Assembly: GCA_016211085.1 (NCBI GenBank)
Contig: JACQSY010000077.1
Span: 1-43,425, forward strand
Source of the DNA: Acidobacteriota bacterium
Lineage (GTDB): Bacteria > Acidobacteriota > UBA6911 > RPQK01 > JACQSY01
DNA: 43,425 nt
Direction: 5' to 3'
A program made the position numbers and the translations under genes. Of this stretch, positions 20,407 to 27,825 are shown piece by piece (position 1 is the stretch's first letter; each line of letters opens with the position of its first letter). The notes under the pieces are model-generated. The model had not been told where the DNA came from. It searched no databases and saw nothing but the letters and a program-made list of their open reading frames with translations.

Positions 20407-20647
20407 GCCTTGTCTCCTCCCGTTCCTTGTCCCTCGCTCGTTCCTTAAGCAATTCCTGGGTTATCGAAGTATCGCTTTTAAGCATGCCACGCACGTTCCG
20501 GATAAATTCCTTAGTTACTGGCTGAAACAGAATTTCATGGTCTCGTTCAATAAAGCAGATCCTGGTCCCCGGCTTAATACCGTATTTCCTACGAATTCGC
20601 GCGGGAACGACCAACTGTCCCTTACTTGTAACATATGCTGTCTCCAT
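20384..20647 (-). CDS. AbrB/MazE-type antitoxin
   Basis: 87 residues. The N-terminal swapped-hairpin DNA-binding domain is readable: YVTSKGQLVVPARIRRKYGI and KPGTRICFIERDHEILFQPV. The C-terminal half is charged and probably disordered, the part that wraps and inhibits the toxin. GGAGGAAT (20655-20662 on the minus strand) lies at good distance from ATG 20647. Such antitoxins usually bind their own promoter, and an imperfect palindrome sits between the -35 and -10 boxes here. Confidence 0.9.
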   Translation of the reverse strand: METAYVTSKGQLVVPARIRRKYGIKPGTRICFIERDHEILFQPVTKEFIRNVRGMLKSDTSITQELLKERARDKEREETRLEKFGAR

Positions 20648-20677
20648 AACGACTATTCCTCCAATATTTTTATTTTC

Positions 20678-20706
20678 ATCTTACTGTATATGATAATGTA
20701 AGTCAA
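20678..20706 (-). promoter_or_regulatory. Promoter and probable operator of the toxin-antitoxin operon
   Basis: On the minus strand, TTGACT (20701-20706) and TAAGAT (20678-20683) with an ideal 17-nt spacer. An imperfect palindrome with arms CTTAC/GTAAG spans 20680-20702, filling the spacer and touching both boxes, as expected for autorepression by the antitoxin. Confidence 0.7.
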
Positions 20707-21092
20707 TATTAAAAAGTGTGATGTCATTTTAAAAATACGGTGGGGCGAGGGGATTAAGTATCCTAGCTTCTGCTTTCAGGGGTGGGGAAGTCCCCCAAAC
20801 CTGGGGGAGGGCAGCTCTGCGGGCTCGCCGAGCCACTGCCAACGGCGAGGCGGGTTCGCCGGAACGAAAGGCAGAGCGGGGAGCCCCCGACCTGGTGCGG
20901 GCGGGGCTGAAGGTGCCTTCTTCAGAAAAAAGAAAAGAATTGGCGGCGGCCCATATAAATAAATCTTCAGAACCGCCCGCAGGCGCGGGTCTCACAGTGA
21001 GGACTTGAGTCGCTCAGCTGGAAGCGCCAAAGCGGTTCTTGACCTTGCTCCACTTCCGCGACATGATCAAAGGGGGTTCGCAAACCGGGGCC
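20707..21092. other. Gene-free GC-rich stretch with a predicted three-way junction
   Basis: No gene is supported here. Seen: a perfect hairpin CCCCCA 20792-20797 / TGGGGG 20802-20807; then an outer stem GCTCTGC 20814-20820 / GCAGAGC 20871-20877 enclosing two hairpins, GGCTC 20822-20826 / GAGCC 20830-20834 and CGGCGA 20843-20848 / TCGCCG 20856-20861. The sequence just before and after this fold is an imperfect direct repeat (around 20783-20812 and 20878-20903). It may be a small mobile repeat or a structured RNA; nothing decides between them. Confidence 0.45.
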
Positions 21093-21998
21093 ATGCGGAT
21101 CATCATTACGGGAGCCACAGGTTTCATTGGATCGTTTCTTTGTCCGTTCCTCGAGAAGGAAGGACATGTGCTGGTCGTGCTTTCCCGTGACCCGCAGAAG
21201 GCCAGGGAACGTTTTCCAACAGCCGAAGTTTTTCGCTGGGAGGCGCGGAGTGGCCCTCCTTCTCCGGCTGCATTGGACGGGGCTGCTGCCGTCATTCACT
21301 TGGCCGGAGAGTCCATCGCCGGCGGCCGGTGGACGCGGGCGCGAAAATCCGAACTTTACCGCTCAAGAATCGAAGGCACGCGCAATGTGGTAGAGGGATT
21401 GATGTCTCTGTCGGGTGTCAGAAGCCTCCTCAGCGCTTCGGCAATCGGCTACTACGGCACACGGCTTGAAGGGACGGTTGACGAGTCGGCGGCGCCGGGT
21501 GCAGATTTTCTGGCCCGCTTGTGTTACGACTGGGAACAGGAGGCGCTTCGCTTGAAACGCTCCGGAAGCAGGGTGGTTTTACTACGGACCGGGCTGGTCC
21601 TACATGGTTCGGGGGGGGCGCTTGGGAGGATGCGCTTTCCCTTCAAGCTTTTTGTGGGGGGGCGCCTTGGGAGTGGGAAACAGTGGGTCTCCTGGATTCA
21701 CATGGACGACTATATTCGAGCGATTCGATACCTGCTGCTAGACTCCCAAACAGAAGGGCCGGTCAACCTGGTTTCCCCCTCGCCGGTGACCAATGACGAA
21801 TTGGCCAAGACCATGGGGAGAGTTCTGCGGCGGCCTGCGCTGTTTCCCGTTCCGGCTACCGTTTTGAAGCTGCTTTTGGGAGAAATGGCGGAGACGGTGC
21901 TACTCTCGGGCCAAAAAGTAATCCCGGCTGTACTTCAACGTTCTGGTTTTCAATATCGCTTTGCCGACCTGGAACCGGCGTTGCGAGATCTTTTGTAA
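21093..21998 (+). CDS. TIGR01777-family NAD(P)-binding epimerase-like protein
   Basis: 301 residues from ATG 21093 (GGGG upstream; earlier in-frame starts would put extra residues before the Rossmann strand). Seen: nucleotide-binding MRIIITGATGFIGSFL, VIHLAGESIAGGRWT, SASAIGYYG with the YxxxK-type position replaced as usual in this subgroup, and the family signature GSGKQWVSWIHMDDYIRAIR. Members include E. coli YfcH; the reaction is not established. The C-terminal DUF1731-like part (VPATVLKLLLGEMAETVLLS) is present, so the protein is complete. 25 nt separate it from the next gene. Confidence 0.9.
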   Translation: MRIIITGATGFIGSFLCPFLEKEGHVLVVLSRDPQKARERFPTAEVFRWEARSGPPSPAALDGAAAVIHLAGESIAGGRWTRARKSELYRSRIEGTRNVVEGLMSLSGVRSLLSASAIGYYGTRLEGTVDESAAPGADFLARLCYDWEQEALRLKRSGSRVVLLRTGLVLHGSGGALGRMRFPFKLFVGGRLGSGKQWVSWIHMDDYIRAIRYLLLDSQTEGPVNLVSPSPVTNDELAKTMGRVLRRPALFPVPATVLKLLLGEMAETVLLSGQKVIPAVLQRSGFQYRFADLEPALRDLL

Positions 21999-22023
21999 AC
22001 AAAACATTTGGCAGGAGGATGTG

Positions 22024-22530
22024 ATGCAGAAGACGTTAATCGCGATGTTGCTTTTTACCGTGACCCTGGTCAATGCACAACAGCGCGGTCCCCGCGGTAA
22101 TACCGAGATCAAACTCGGTGGGAAGAAGATTGCCATTGAATACGGACGTCCCGCCTTGCGTGGCCGGGACATGCTGAGCCGTATCAAGCCGGGGGACACG
22201 TGGAGGATGGGTCTGGATGAAGCGACATCGCTTCAGACTGAAACAGACCTTCACTTTGGTGCTGTAAAAGTTCCCAAGGGATCCTACACACTTTTTGCAA
22301 AGAACATGGGTCCGGGCCAATGGGCCCTGCTGGTAAATTCGGCCACCGGCATTTGGGGCACGGATTACGACGAGAAAAAAAATATTGCCGCCATCCCCCT
22401 GGAAACTGTTGCAACGAATTCCAGCGTTGAGCAGTTGACGATTGACTTGAAAGCCCTGAACGATCGAGCCGGGGAATTTTCAATGTCCTGGGGTACGCTG
22501 AGCGTACGCACCGGTTTTGACGTGAAGTAG
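22024..22530 (+). CDS. Exported DUF2911 protein
   Basis: 168 residues from ATG 22024, with AGGAGG at 22013-22018. The signal peptide is MQKTLIAMLLFTVTLVNAQ. The DUF2911 core is clear: IEYGRPALRGRDM, PGDTWRMGLDEATSLQTETD, VPKGSYTLFAKNMGPGQWAL and NSATGIWGTDYDEKKNIA. The family is common in Bacteroidetes and Acidobacteria, is predicted periplasmic and has no known activity. It is probably co-transcribed with the epimerase-like gene upstream. Confidence 0.88.
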   Translation: MQKTLIAMLLFTVTLVNAQQRGPRGNTEIKLGGKKIAIEYGRPALRGRDMLSRIKPGDTWRMGLDEATSLQTETDLHFGAVKVPKGSYTLFAKNMGPGQWALLVNSATGIWGTDYDEKKNIAAIPLETVATNSSVEQLTIDLKALNDRAGEFSMSWGTLSVRTGFDVK

Positions 22531-22599
22531 CTCCCTTCAGGCGACGGGTGTCCTTACCCGGCGTGGTAGAATCTCACAGAATAGTTTCGCAGAGGAATT

Positions 22600-23046
22600 A
22601 TGAAAGAATTTTTTTTCTTCTTCCTGATGGGCGGCATGTTGGGTGCGGCGGGCGATAATTTCACAGATGCGCTCTTCCATAACTACTTCCTCATTCAGGA
22701 AAACCTCTCCAAGGACGCTACTGAAGGCAACAAAACGGCTGCGGCTGGGTTAATTCAGGCGGCATCGAAAATCAGTCCTAAGAGCCCCGAACAGAAAAAG
22801 TTGTTGGCGCAAATTAACCAGGCCGCTGCTGAGGTTGCAGGGGAAAACCTTGACAAGGACCGATCCGCGTTCGGAAGCTTGTCCAAGTTTCTTCAGCAGT
22901 ACCTGGCAGCTTTTGCCGCGGCCAGTCCCTACCCCGTTTACCACTGCAGCATGATCAACAAGACCTGGATACAACGGGAAAAGGGGATCAAGAATCCTTA
23001 TTACGGCAAGAAGATGCTCACTTGTGGGGAGCAGATCAAGCCTTAG
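22600..23046 (+). CDS. Small exported DUF3347-like protein
   Basis: 148 residues. Short hydrophobic leader (KEFFFFFLMGGMLGAAG). The C-terminal PVYHCSMINKTWIQREKGIK followed by NPYYGKKMLTCGE matches the end of DUF3347, a domain found alone or in heavy-metal efflux adaptor proteins, where the HC..M and M..CG residues may bind copper or another soft metal. The helical middle (EGNKTAAAGLIQAASKIS) is also typical. AGAGGAA lies before ATG 22600. A metal-related role in the periplasm is inference from the family. Confidence 0.8.
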   Translation: MKEFFFFFLMGGMLGAAGDNFTDALFHNYFLIQENLSKDATEGNKTAAAGLIQAASKISPKSPEQKKLLAQINQAAAEVAGENLDKDRSAFGSLSKFLQQYLAAFAAASPYPVYHCSMINKTWIQREKGIKNPYYGKKMLTCGEQIKP

Positions 23047-23061
23047 TACGCCAATTGATAA

Positions 23062-23158
23062 ATACGGTAACGTTGGTTGTGAGCGCGACGGCGGCCAAAG
23101 GCGCTCCTCCTCTCTCCTGGACCTTGCCTCGCAGGCCCCCTTGCAAACGTTACCGTAT
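23062..23158. repeat. 97-bp inverted-repeat element between convergent genes
   Basis: Perfect 13-bp terminal inverted repeats, ATACGGTAACGTT 23062-23074 and AACGTTACCGTAT 23146-23158, enclose 71 nt that contain an inner hairpin GAGCGC 23081-23086 / GCGCTC 23101-23106. There is no coding sequence and no clear flanking target duplication. It could be a MITE-like element or a bidirectional terminator/structured RNA. It lies 15 nt after one gene and 75 nt from the end of the opposing one. Confidence 0.6.
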
Positions 23159-23233
23159 GGATGAATGAGGATACTGAGGCGCCAGCTGCTTTCTTTCTTG
23201 TTGTCGGTTGAAAAATGACCCGGCGTTCTCAGT

Positions 23234-23728
23234 TTATTCTTTTTCGAGTTCGACGTCCAGGACGATGGTGCGATTCGGTACCACCTTGAGCTGGCTCTCA
23301 AAAGGCTTGTGCCCGGGGTATTCCAGTCTCAGGCGGTGATTACCGTCAACCAGAGTAAAGCTCTCCTTCTCGGTAGCGAAGTCATTCGCGTTCCCCACCA
23401 GCTTGCCATCGATATAAACCAGAGACTTGTCGGGGATGACATTTAAAACCAGATCAGACGTGTTGGCGCGGACGATTTCATTTCCCGCCGGACTGTTGAT
23501 CCAGAATTGGTAAGCACGTAGGGGCTTTGAGCTTACAAAGCCCGGGACGTGTCCGTAGTCCTCAGGAGGACAATACGGAACCACCACCCGGGGAATATAG
23601 ATGGGCCCGTAAACATAGAGCTCGGGTCGAAAATGAAACAAGGTCCGAGGGGGAAGAAAGAAGTGCTCTCCTAGGACTGTGTGGGTCACAGCCGAGCTCA
23701 GAAAGAAAAGAACCATTGCTCTTTTCAT
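23234..23728 (-). CDS. Exported PEGA-domain protein
   Basis: 164 residues. Signal peptide in MKRAMVLFFLSSAVTHTVLG. The C-terminal PEGA-type beta domain is seen in DKSLVYIDGKLVGNANDF, LVDGNHRLRLEYPGHKPFE and VVPNRTIVLDVELEKE (V-x-ID-G-x-x-VG, G-x-H-x-x-x-x-x-x-G). PEGA domains are found in surface-layer-like and carbohydrate-linked proteins; they have no catalytic role. The segment between signal and PEGA is rich in aromatic residues and proline. TATAAT lies 8 nt before the start. Convergent with the DUF3347 gene. Confidence 0.85.
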   Translation of the reverse strand: MKRAMVLFFLSSAVTHTVLGEHFFLPPRTLFHFRPELYVYGPIYIPRVVVPYCPPEDYGHVPGFVSSKPLRAYQFWINSPAGNEIVRANTSDLVLNVIPDKSLVYIDGKLVGNANDFATEKESFTLVDGNHRLRLEYPGHKPFESQLKVVPNRTIVLDVELEKE

Positions 23729-23736
23729 CTCGCCTC

Positions 23737-23742
23737 ATTATA
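23737..23742 (-). promoter_or_regulatory. -10 box 8 nt before the PEGA gene start
   Basis: A perfect TATAAT on the minus strand. The predicted transcript start is at or next to ATG 23728, so the mRNA is either leaderless or carries only GAGGCGAG. No good -35 is seen. Confidence 0.45.
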
Positions 23743-23775
23743 CCATTGGCCGGTCATTACACCATGGCCGGCGCT

Positions 23776-24456
23776 TCAACGGGCGATCCGGTTCCCGACA
23801 AGAAAACCAATGGCCGAACCGGTCACCACATCAGAAGCCACGTGGTTGCCTGAGGTGACCCGCGAGAAACTGATCATTCCTGCCAGAGGATAGACCAGCC
23901 ACGGAACCCATTTCTTCTGCTGAAAATGCTGGGCAGTAGCAGCTGCCAGGGCCCAGGCCACTGCTGAATGCCCCGAGGGGAAGGAGTTTCCTCCATTCCA
24001 GAATCCCGAGCGCTTGCCCCGGTGAGGGCGGGACCGCTGAGTGATCAGCTTCAGCGACTTGGAAAGAAAAAACGCGTTGACGACGGCCTCACTTGAGACC
24101 CATCCAAAATCAATCAGGCGCGGATTTCCGGCAGCGTACCCGCTTAACGCCACTGCCATGGGGAGGGTTGCCAGCAACAGATCGAGTTCACGAGAAGTCA
24201 CTACGCTGTTGAACTGCGTCACATCGCTGGTACGCAGTTCTCGTGAAACAGAGCCATCCAGTGCCTGCGAACCCATCACCAGGCCCAAAAACAGCCAGGG
24301 ACGGGCTGATTGCCATTGGCTCTTTTCAAATGGAACACTCCAGATTCTCGCCTGATCTCGTACCAGGTGAGCAAATAGATTCTTAGGAGAATGTTCCTGG
24401 GCGCCAAGAAAGCAAGTGAATGAAAGAAAAAGCAGAGTAAACCTGAACAACATCAC
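23776..24456 (-). CDS. PAP2-family membrane phosphatase
   Basis: 226 residues. The three phosphatase motifs are intact: KLITQRSRP, SFPSGHSAVAWA (motif 2 with PSGH) and SRVTSGNHVASDV (motif 3, SRxxxxxHxxxD). An N-terminal signal or anchor helix (LFRFTLLFLSFTCFLGA) and further hydrophobic segments place it in the inner membrane, with the active site facing the periplasm. Family members dephosphorylate lipid phosphates such as undecaprenyl pyrophosphate or phosphatidic acid; the substrate here is unknown. Last gene of a three-gene minus-strand operon; its ATG overlaps the stop of the second WYL gene by 4 nt. Confidence 0.92.
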   Translation of the reverse strand: MMLFRFTLLFLSFTCFLGAQEHSPKNLFAHLVRDQARIWSVPFEKSQWQSARPWLFLGLVMGSQALDGSVSRELRTSDVTQFNSVVTSRELDLLLATLPMAVALSGYAAGNPRLIDFGWVSSEAVVNAFFLSKSLKLITQRSRPHRGKRSGFWNGGNSFPSGHSAVAWALAAATAQHFQQKKWVPWLVYPLAGMISFSRVTSGNHVASDVVTGSAIGFLVGNRIAR

Positions 24457-25418
24457 ACCACCGCCTTACTTTCGTACATTTGGAGTACCTGCCGCGCGTC
24501 CTTGTGCACTTTTTCGATCAGCTCAGGAGGACTGAGCGGACGCGCATGGGGGGCAAAATTCAACACGATCCGGGAGGGGAATTCCATGGTCTCGCTGAAC
24601 AGCGTTAAGATAACACCTCCATTCTTCTCCTTTCTGACCGACGTGCCCCACTGCTCTGCAACATAAGAGGCAACTGCTGGATCGAAGTGAATTTCAAACT
24701 TTCTTGGTCCGGTGGATTTCAAGAAAGACTGCTTGTATTTCTCGACATCAAGGTTCGTCGGCGGAGGGAAGCTTTCGTTCAGGACATTAAGCGAAAGCAG
24801 GCGCTCGAATTTAAACGTGCGCACGTCCTTGCGCAGTTCGCAATAAGCAGTCAGATACCAGTAGCCCAGGTATTTGGTGAGGAAGTAGGGATGCACGACG
24901 CGGCGGGTGCGACGGTCCCGCGTCAGAGAGTAGTAGTCGATCTCTACCTTACGCTGGTCCTCGATGGCGTCACGGATTCCCCTGAATTTTTCGGATACGG
25001 GGCGCGAGGGCTGGTCAAAGACCACACTGTCCTCCAGTCGGCCGGCAGGGTCGAGCGAACTGGAAACAGCCCGCTGGATCTTTTCCTTGAGGGATTTCAC
25101 CGCGGCCGGATTGACTTCCGGATCCAGGAGCTGCAGCGAGATCAGCAGGGCCATCGCTTCCGGCCGTGTGAAGCGCAACGGCCGGTTAAGCATCTGATCA
25201 AACTCAATGTATACTCGCTGATCCTCGACGTAAATGTCTACGTAGTCATCAGGCCGAAAAGGCGGCTTGCCGATCAGGAGCATGAAATCCAGCTCCTTGA
25301 GAAGCTGGCGCGGGCGCATTCCGACCTGCCGGGCCAGCACATCGACCGTCACCCCCTGGTTCTGGGAAACGAAGCTCATGATAAACAGGATCCGATTGAT
25401 ACGCTCGGTGATGTTCAT
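24453..25418 (-). CDS. WYL-domain transcriptional regulator (second of a tandem pair)
   Basis: 321 residues. N-terminal winged helix (RINRILFIMSFVSQNQGVTV, VGMRPRQLLKELDFMLLIGK) and a central WYL domain (VEIDYYSLTRDRRTRRVVHP, then YFLTKYLGYWYLTAYCELR), followed by the C-terminal WCX part (EIHFDPAVASYVAEQW). It starts at ATGA overlapping the first WYL gene. The arrangement resembles PafB-PafC of actinobacteria, which act together in the DNA-damage response by binding a nucleic-acid ligand; that this pair has the same role is inference. Confidence 0.88.
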   Translation of the reverse strand: MNITERINRILFIMSFVSQNQGVTVDVLARQVGMRPRQLLKELDFMLLIGKPPFRPDDYVDIYVEDQRVYIEFDQMLNRPLRFTRPEAMALLISLQLLDPEVNPAAVKSLKEKIQRAVSSSLDPAGRLEDSVVFDQPSRPVSEKFRGIRDAIEDQRKVEIDYYSLTRDRRTRRVVHPYFLTKYLGYWYLTAYCELRKDVRTFKFERLLSLNVLNESFPPPTNLDVEKYKQSFLKSTGPRKFEIHFDPAVASYVAEQWGTSVRKEKNGGVILTLFSETMEFPSRIVLNFAPHARPLSPPELIEKVHKDARQVLQMYESKAVV

Positions 25419-26389
25419 AACAAGTTTTGAAGCACCTCGCGAAGCTGGTCGCGTATTTCAGGCGGTTCCAGGACCTGCACATCTGTCTTCTGGGCCAGAA
25501 CCCATGAGAGCAGCCCTGATCGATTGGTGACCTTCAGCTTGAAGTTTTGTTCGTTCAAGGCCTGAGCGTGAGCCAGCTGCGGTCTCAGCTCGGGCAGGCG
25601 ATGGCGCGACACGCGTATGGTCACCTCAATCGGTTCATGATACTCAAACTCCCACTGTTGCTGATTTTGATAGCGCCTCAGGGAAAAATCGGCTGGCACT
25701 TCGTAATCGGGGCTTCCCGGGCGTTTTTGGTTGATCTCCAAATCTCGAATGCGGGTCAGAACAAACGAGCGAAAGTCCCCGCGCAAGTGGTCCCAGCCAA
25801 TCATAGTCCAGTTGCCTTTGCGAAAAATCAGGCCGTAGGGATTGACTTTACGCCGGGTGGTCTCGCCGGTGCTAAAGGCATGGTAAAGGAGTTCCACTGT
25901 TTTTCTGCGGTCCAGAGCGTCCTGGATTTCATGGATCCACTTGGAGCGCTCCGACGCCAAGATTGGATTGGAGAAGTGTATAGAGAGTTCAGCGGGAGGA
26001 GCGTTGTTCTGGTGTTGGATACTGATGATCTTATGGAGGGCTGACTCCAACTGATCTCGATACGGAAAGCTTTCATTCTCGAGCACTGCGCCGGCGGAAA
26101 GCATCAGCAGCGAAGACTCCTGAGGTGTGAACTCGATTGCTGGAAGAAAAAACTTTTCCTTTTCTATGAAGTAACCTTCTTTTTTGATCTCAGGCCCACT
26201 TTGATATTCTATAGGTATACCAAGAGAGATCAGTTCAGCTTTGTCGCGTTCGAATTTGCGCTGGTTGGATTCTTCTACGCCGCGTGCATAATCTTCCGGA
26301 AAGTGATTCTTAATGTCCTGCCAGCTCACCGGCTCTTTGGCATTCAAAAGGTAAGTAATCAGGTCGAGCAGGCGCTCAGTGCGGTTCAT
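25415..26389 (-). CDS. WYL-domain transcriptional regulator (first of a tandem pair)
   Basis: 324 residues. N-terminal HTH RTERLLDLITYLLNAKEPVS with the PafB-like continuation RKFERDKAELISLGIPIEYQ, the central WYL domain (VELLYHAFSTGETTRRKVNP, YGLIFRKGNWTMIGWDHLRG) and a C-terminal WCX domain (EVTIRVSRHRLPELRPQL). Begins the three-gene operon WYL-WYL-PAP2, each junction being a 4-nt overlap. CGGAGA lies just before ATG 26389. Probably forms a heterodimer with the next product. Ligand and target genes are unknown. Confidence 0.88.
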   Translation of the reverse strand: MNRTERLLDLITYLLNAKEPVSWQDIKNHFPEDYARGVEESNQRKFERDKAELISLGIPIEYQSGPEIKKEGYFIEKEKFFLPAIEFTPQESSLLMLSAGAVLENESFPYRDQLESALHKIISIQHQNNAPPAELSIHFSNPILASERSKWIHEIQDALDRRKTVELLYHAFSTGETTRRKVNPYGLIFRKGNWTMIGWDHLRGDFRSFVLTRIRDLEINQKRPGSPDYEVPADFSLRRYQNQQQWEFEYHEPIEVTIRVSRHRLPELRPQLAHAQALNEQNFKLKVTNRSGLLSWVLAQKTDVQVLEPPEIRDQLREVLQNLL

Positions 26390-26889
26390 TGTCTCCGAGT
26401 TTATGGAAAAAATTCGCAGGTTTCAACCAGGGTTCTCAAACTCAAGGCGTGCTTCTGCGGCCCGTAACGCTGTTACCGATCGCACAATACCCAAGCAGGC
26501 GCCGCGTTGTTCTGACCAGAGATTGCCGTTCCCGAGAATAGATTGAATTCTGACGGCGAGGCTTGCAGCCGAAATCGCAACCGACAGCGAACCAGAGGTA
26601 AGACCATCGGCGGTGTCGGGGCGGCCAAGAGTTCGCCCCCATCTCCAGCGGGAAAATCAGGGCCGTCTGCCACAACAGAATTCAACCTAATTCGCAGACG
26701 GGGCCCCACTCCAATGTCCCTCTGCTTTTTGCCCCGGGTTTGGCAGTAAACAGCGATGCAAGCTTCTGCTACCTGTGGGCAAAATTGACGGAATTTGCTC
26801 TTGTATTAACCCGATGTTTTTGGTTAATGTTGGAGGGCCAAGATTGGTATATACGAGGATAGGCACGATTTAACAGGAGGCTACACAGT
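26390..26889. other. 500-nt intergenic region with inverted repeats
   Basis: No gene is supported; the short open frames here look like chance. Two perfect inverted repeats are seen: TTGAATTCTG 26543-26552 with CAGAATTCAA 26676-26685, and CCGTCTGC 26663-26670 with GCAGACGG 26694-26701, the second crossing the right arm of the first, so only one can form at a time. Near the right end lie TATATA (around 26848) and the ribosome site AACAGGAGG of the ferredoxin gene. The region separates divergent genes and must hold both promoters. Confidence 0.45.
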
Positions 26890-27156
26890 ATGGCTTATAT
26901 CATCTGCGAACCGTGCATAGGGACCAAGGACACCGCCTGTGTTGACGCGTGTCCTGTGGATTGCATTCACCCGCGAAAGGATGAGCCCGAGTTCGAGAGC
27001 GCCACTCAGCTTTACATCGATCCTGAAGAATGTATTGACTGCGGCGCCTGCGTTCCTGAATGCCCGGTTGAGGCTATCTTTCCGGAGGATGAAGTTCCGG
27101 AACAGTGGCAAAACTATATCGAAATCAACTATAGCCATTTCGGAAAAACCAAGTAA
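26890..27156 (+). CDS. 7Fe (3Fe-4S/4Fe-4S) ferredoxin
   Basis: 88 residues. The first cluster region CEPCIGTKDTACVDACPVDC contains the spaced cysteines of a 3Fe/4Fe site; the second region CIDCGACVPECPVEAIFPED is a classic CxxCxxCxxxCP. The layout and the acidic tail after the second cluster (EVPEQWQNYIEINYSHF) are those of FdxA-type ferredoxins, soluble electron carriers. A strong AACAGGAGG Shine-Dalgarno precedes ATG 26890. The redox partner is not encoded nearby. Confidence 0.94.
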   Translation: MAYIICEPCIGTKDTACVDACPVDCIHPRKDEPEFESATQLYIDPEECIDCGACVPECPVEAIFPEDEVPEQWQNYIEINYSHFGKTK

Positions 27157-27201
27157 ATACTGTCGCCACCGCGCCTCCGCGGCGTGATGGCGTTATGGTT
27201 C

Positions 27202-27234
27202 GGCCCCCGGTGGCCATGCCGGACACCGGGGGCC
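27202..27234. terminator. Perfect 11-bp GC hairpin after the ferredoxin gene
   Basis: GGCCCCCGGTG 27202-27212 pairs perfectly with CACCGGGGGCC 27224-27234 across an 11-nt loop, 46 nt after the ferredoxin stop. There is no T-run, so it is either a hairpin-only terminator or an mRNA-stabilising end. Confidence 0.5.
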
Positions 27235-27292
27235 TGCTCTCGCCTGCAAGATCCTTACACCCCAATTGATTTTCCTGAAAGGGGGCTCCACC

Positions 27293-27712
27293 ATGAAAGT
27301 TCTTACCGAATATCTGAGCTTTAACATCCCTAAACGCCGTGACTATGTGAACATTACGCGCCCGGTGGAGGAACTGATACGGAAGAGCCTCGTAAAGGAA
27401 GGATTTTGTCTGGTGAACGCCATGCACATCACCGCCAGTGTTTACATCAATGACGATGAGAGCGGGCTGTTCATGGACTACGACGATTGGTTGGAACGTC
27501 TGGCTCCCCATGAGCCGGTATCACGATACCGGCACAACCGCACTGGAGAGGACAACGCCGATGCCCACCTCAAGCGCCAGATCATGGGCCGCGAGGTGGT
27601 AGTCGCAATCACGAAGGGAAAGCTGGACTTTGGCCCTTGGGAGCAGATCTTCTATGCGGAGTTCGATGGCAGACGCGCCAAGCGGGTGCTTGTGAAAATC
27701 ATTGGCGAGTAG
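27293..27712 (+). CDS. YjbQ/UPF0047-family protein
   Basis: 139 residues from ATG 27293, with AAGGGGG just upstream. The family pattern is intact: [38 protein letters not shown], the histidine-containing [20 protein letters not shown], and [21 protein letters not shown]. coli YjbQ has weak thiamine-phosphate synthase activity in vitro; the physiological role is not settled. Cytoplasmic, complete. Convergent with the nicotinamidase-like gene. Confidence 0.9.
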   Translation: MKVLTEYLSFNIPKRRDYVNITRPVEELIRKSLVKEGFCLVNAMHITASVYINDDESGLFMDYDDWLERLAPHEPVSRYRHNRTGEDNADAHLKRQIMGREVVVAITKGKLDFGPWEQIFYAEFDGRRAKRVLVKIIGE

Positions 27713-27825
27713 GGGCCTTTATTGGCGGCAGGAGCGCTCATTGGCATTTGCGCCTCTGATCACTGTGCTTGTGATGACACACTCATGCTGCGCTTCAGAG
27801 GCGCGCGCGAAGCGGGCGCTCGTGT

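Noticed and set aside
20729-20995. Minus-strand open frame in the GC-rich stretch
   Set aside because: It reads through the predicted stems, is rich in Ala/Arg/Pro, and has no ribosome site; a by-product of GC content.
24687-25430. Long plus-strand frame opposite the second WYL gene
   Set aside because: Antisense shadow of a confidently assigned regulator; no independent protein-like features.
26543-26749. Plus-strand 68-codon frame in the 500-nt gap
   Set aside because: Low-complexity Arg/Ser/Gly composition, spans the inverted repeats, no ribosome site.
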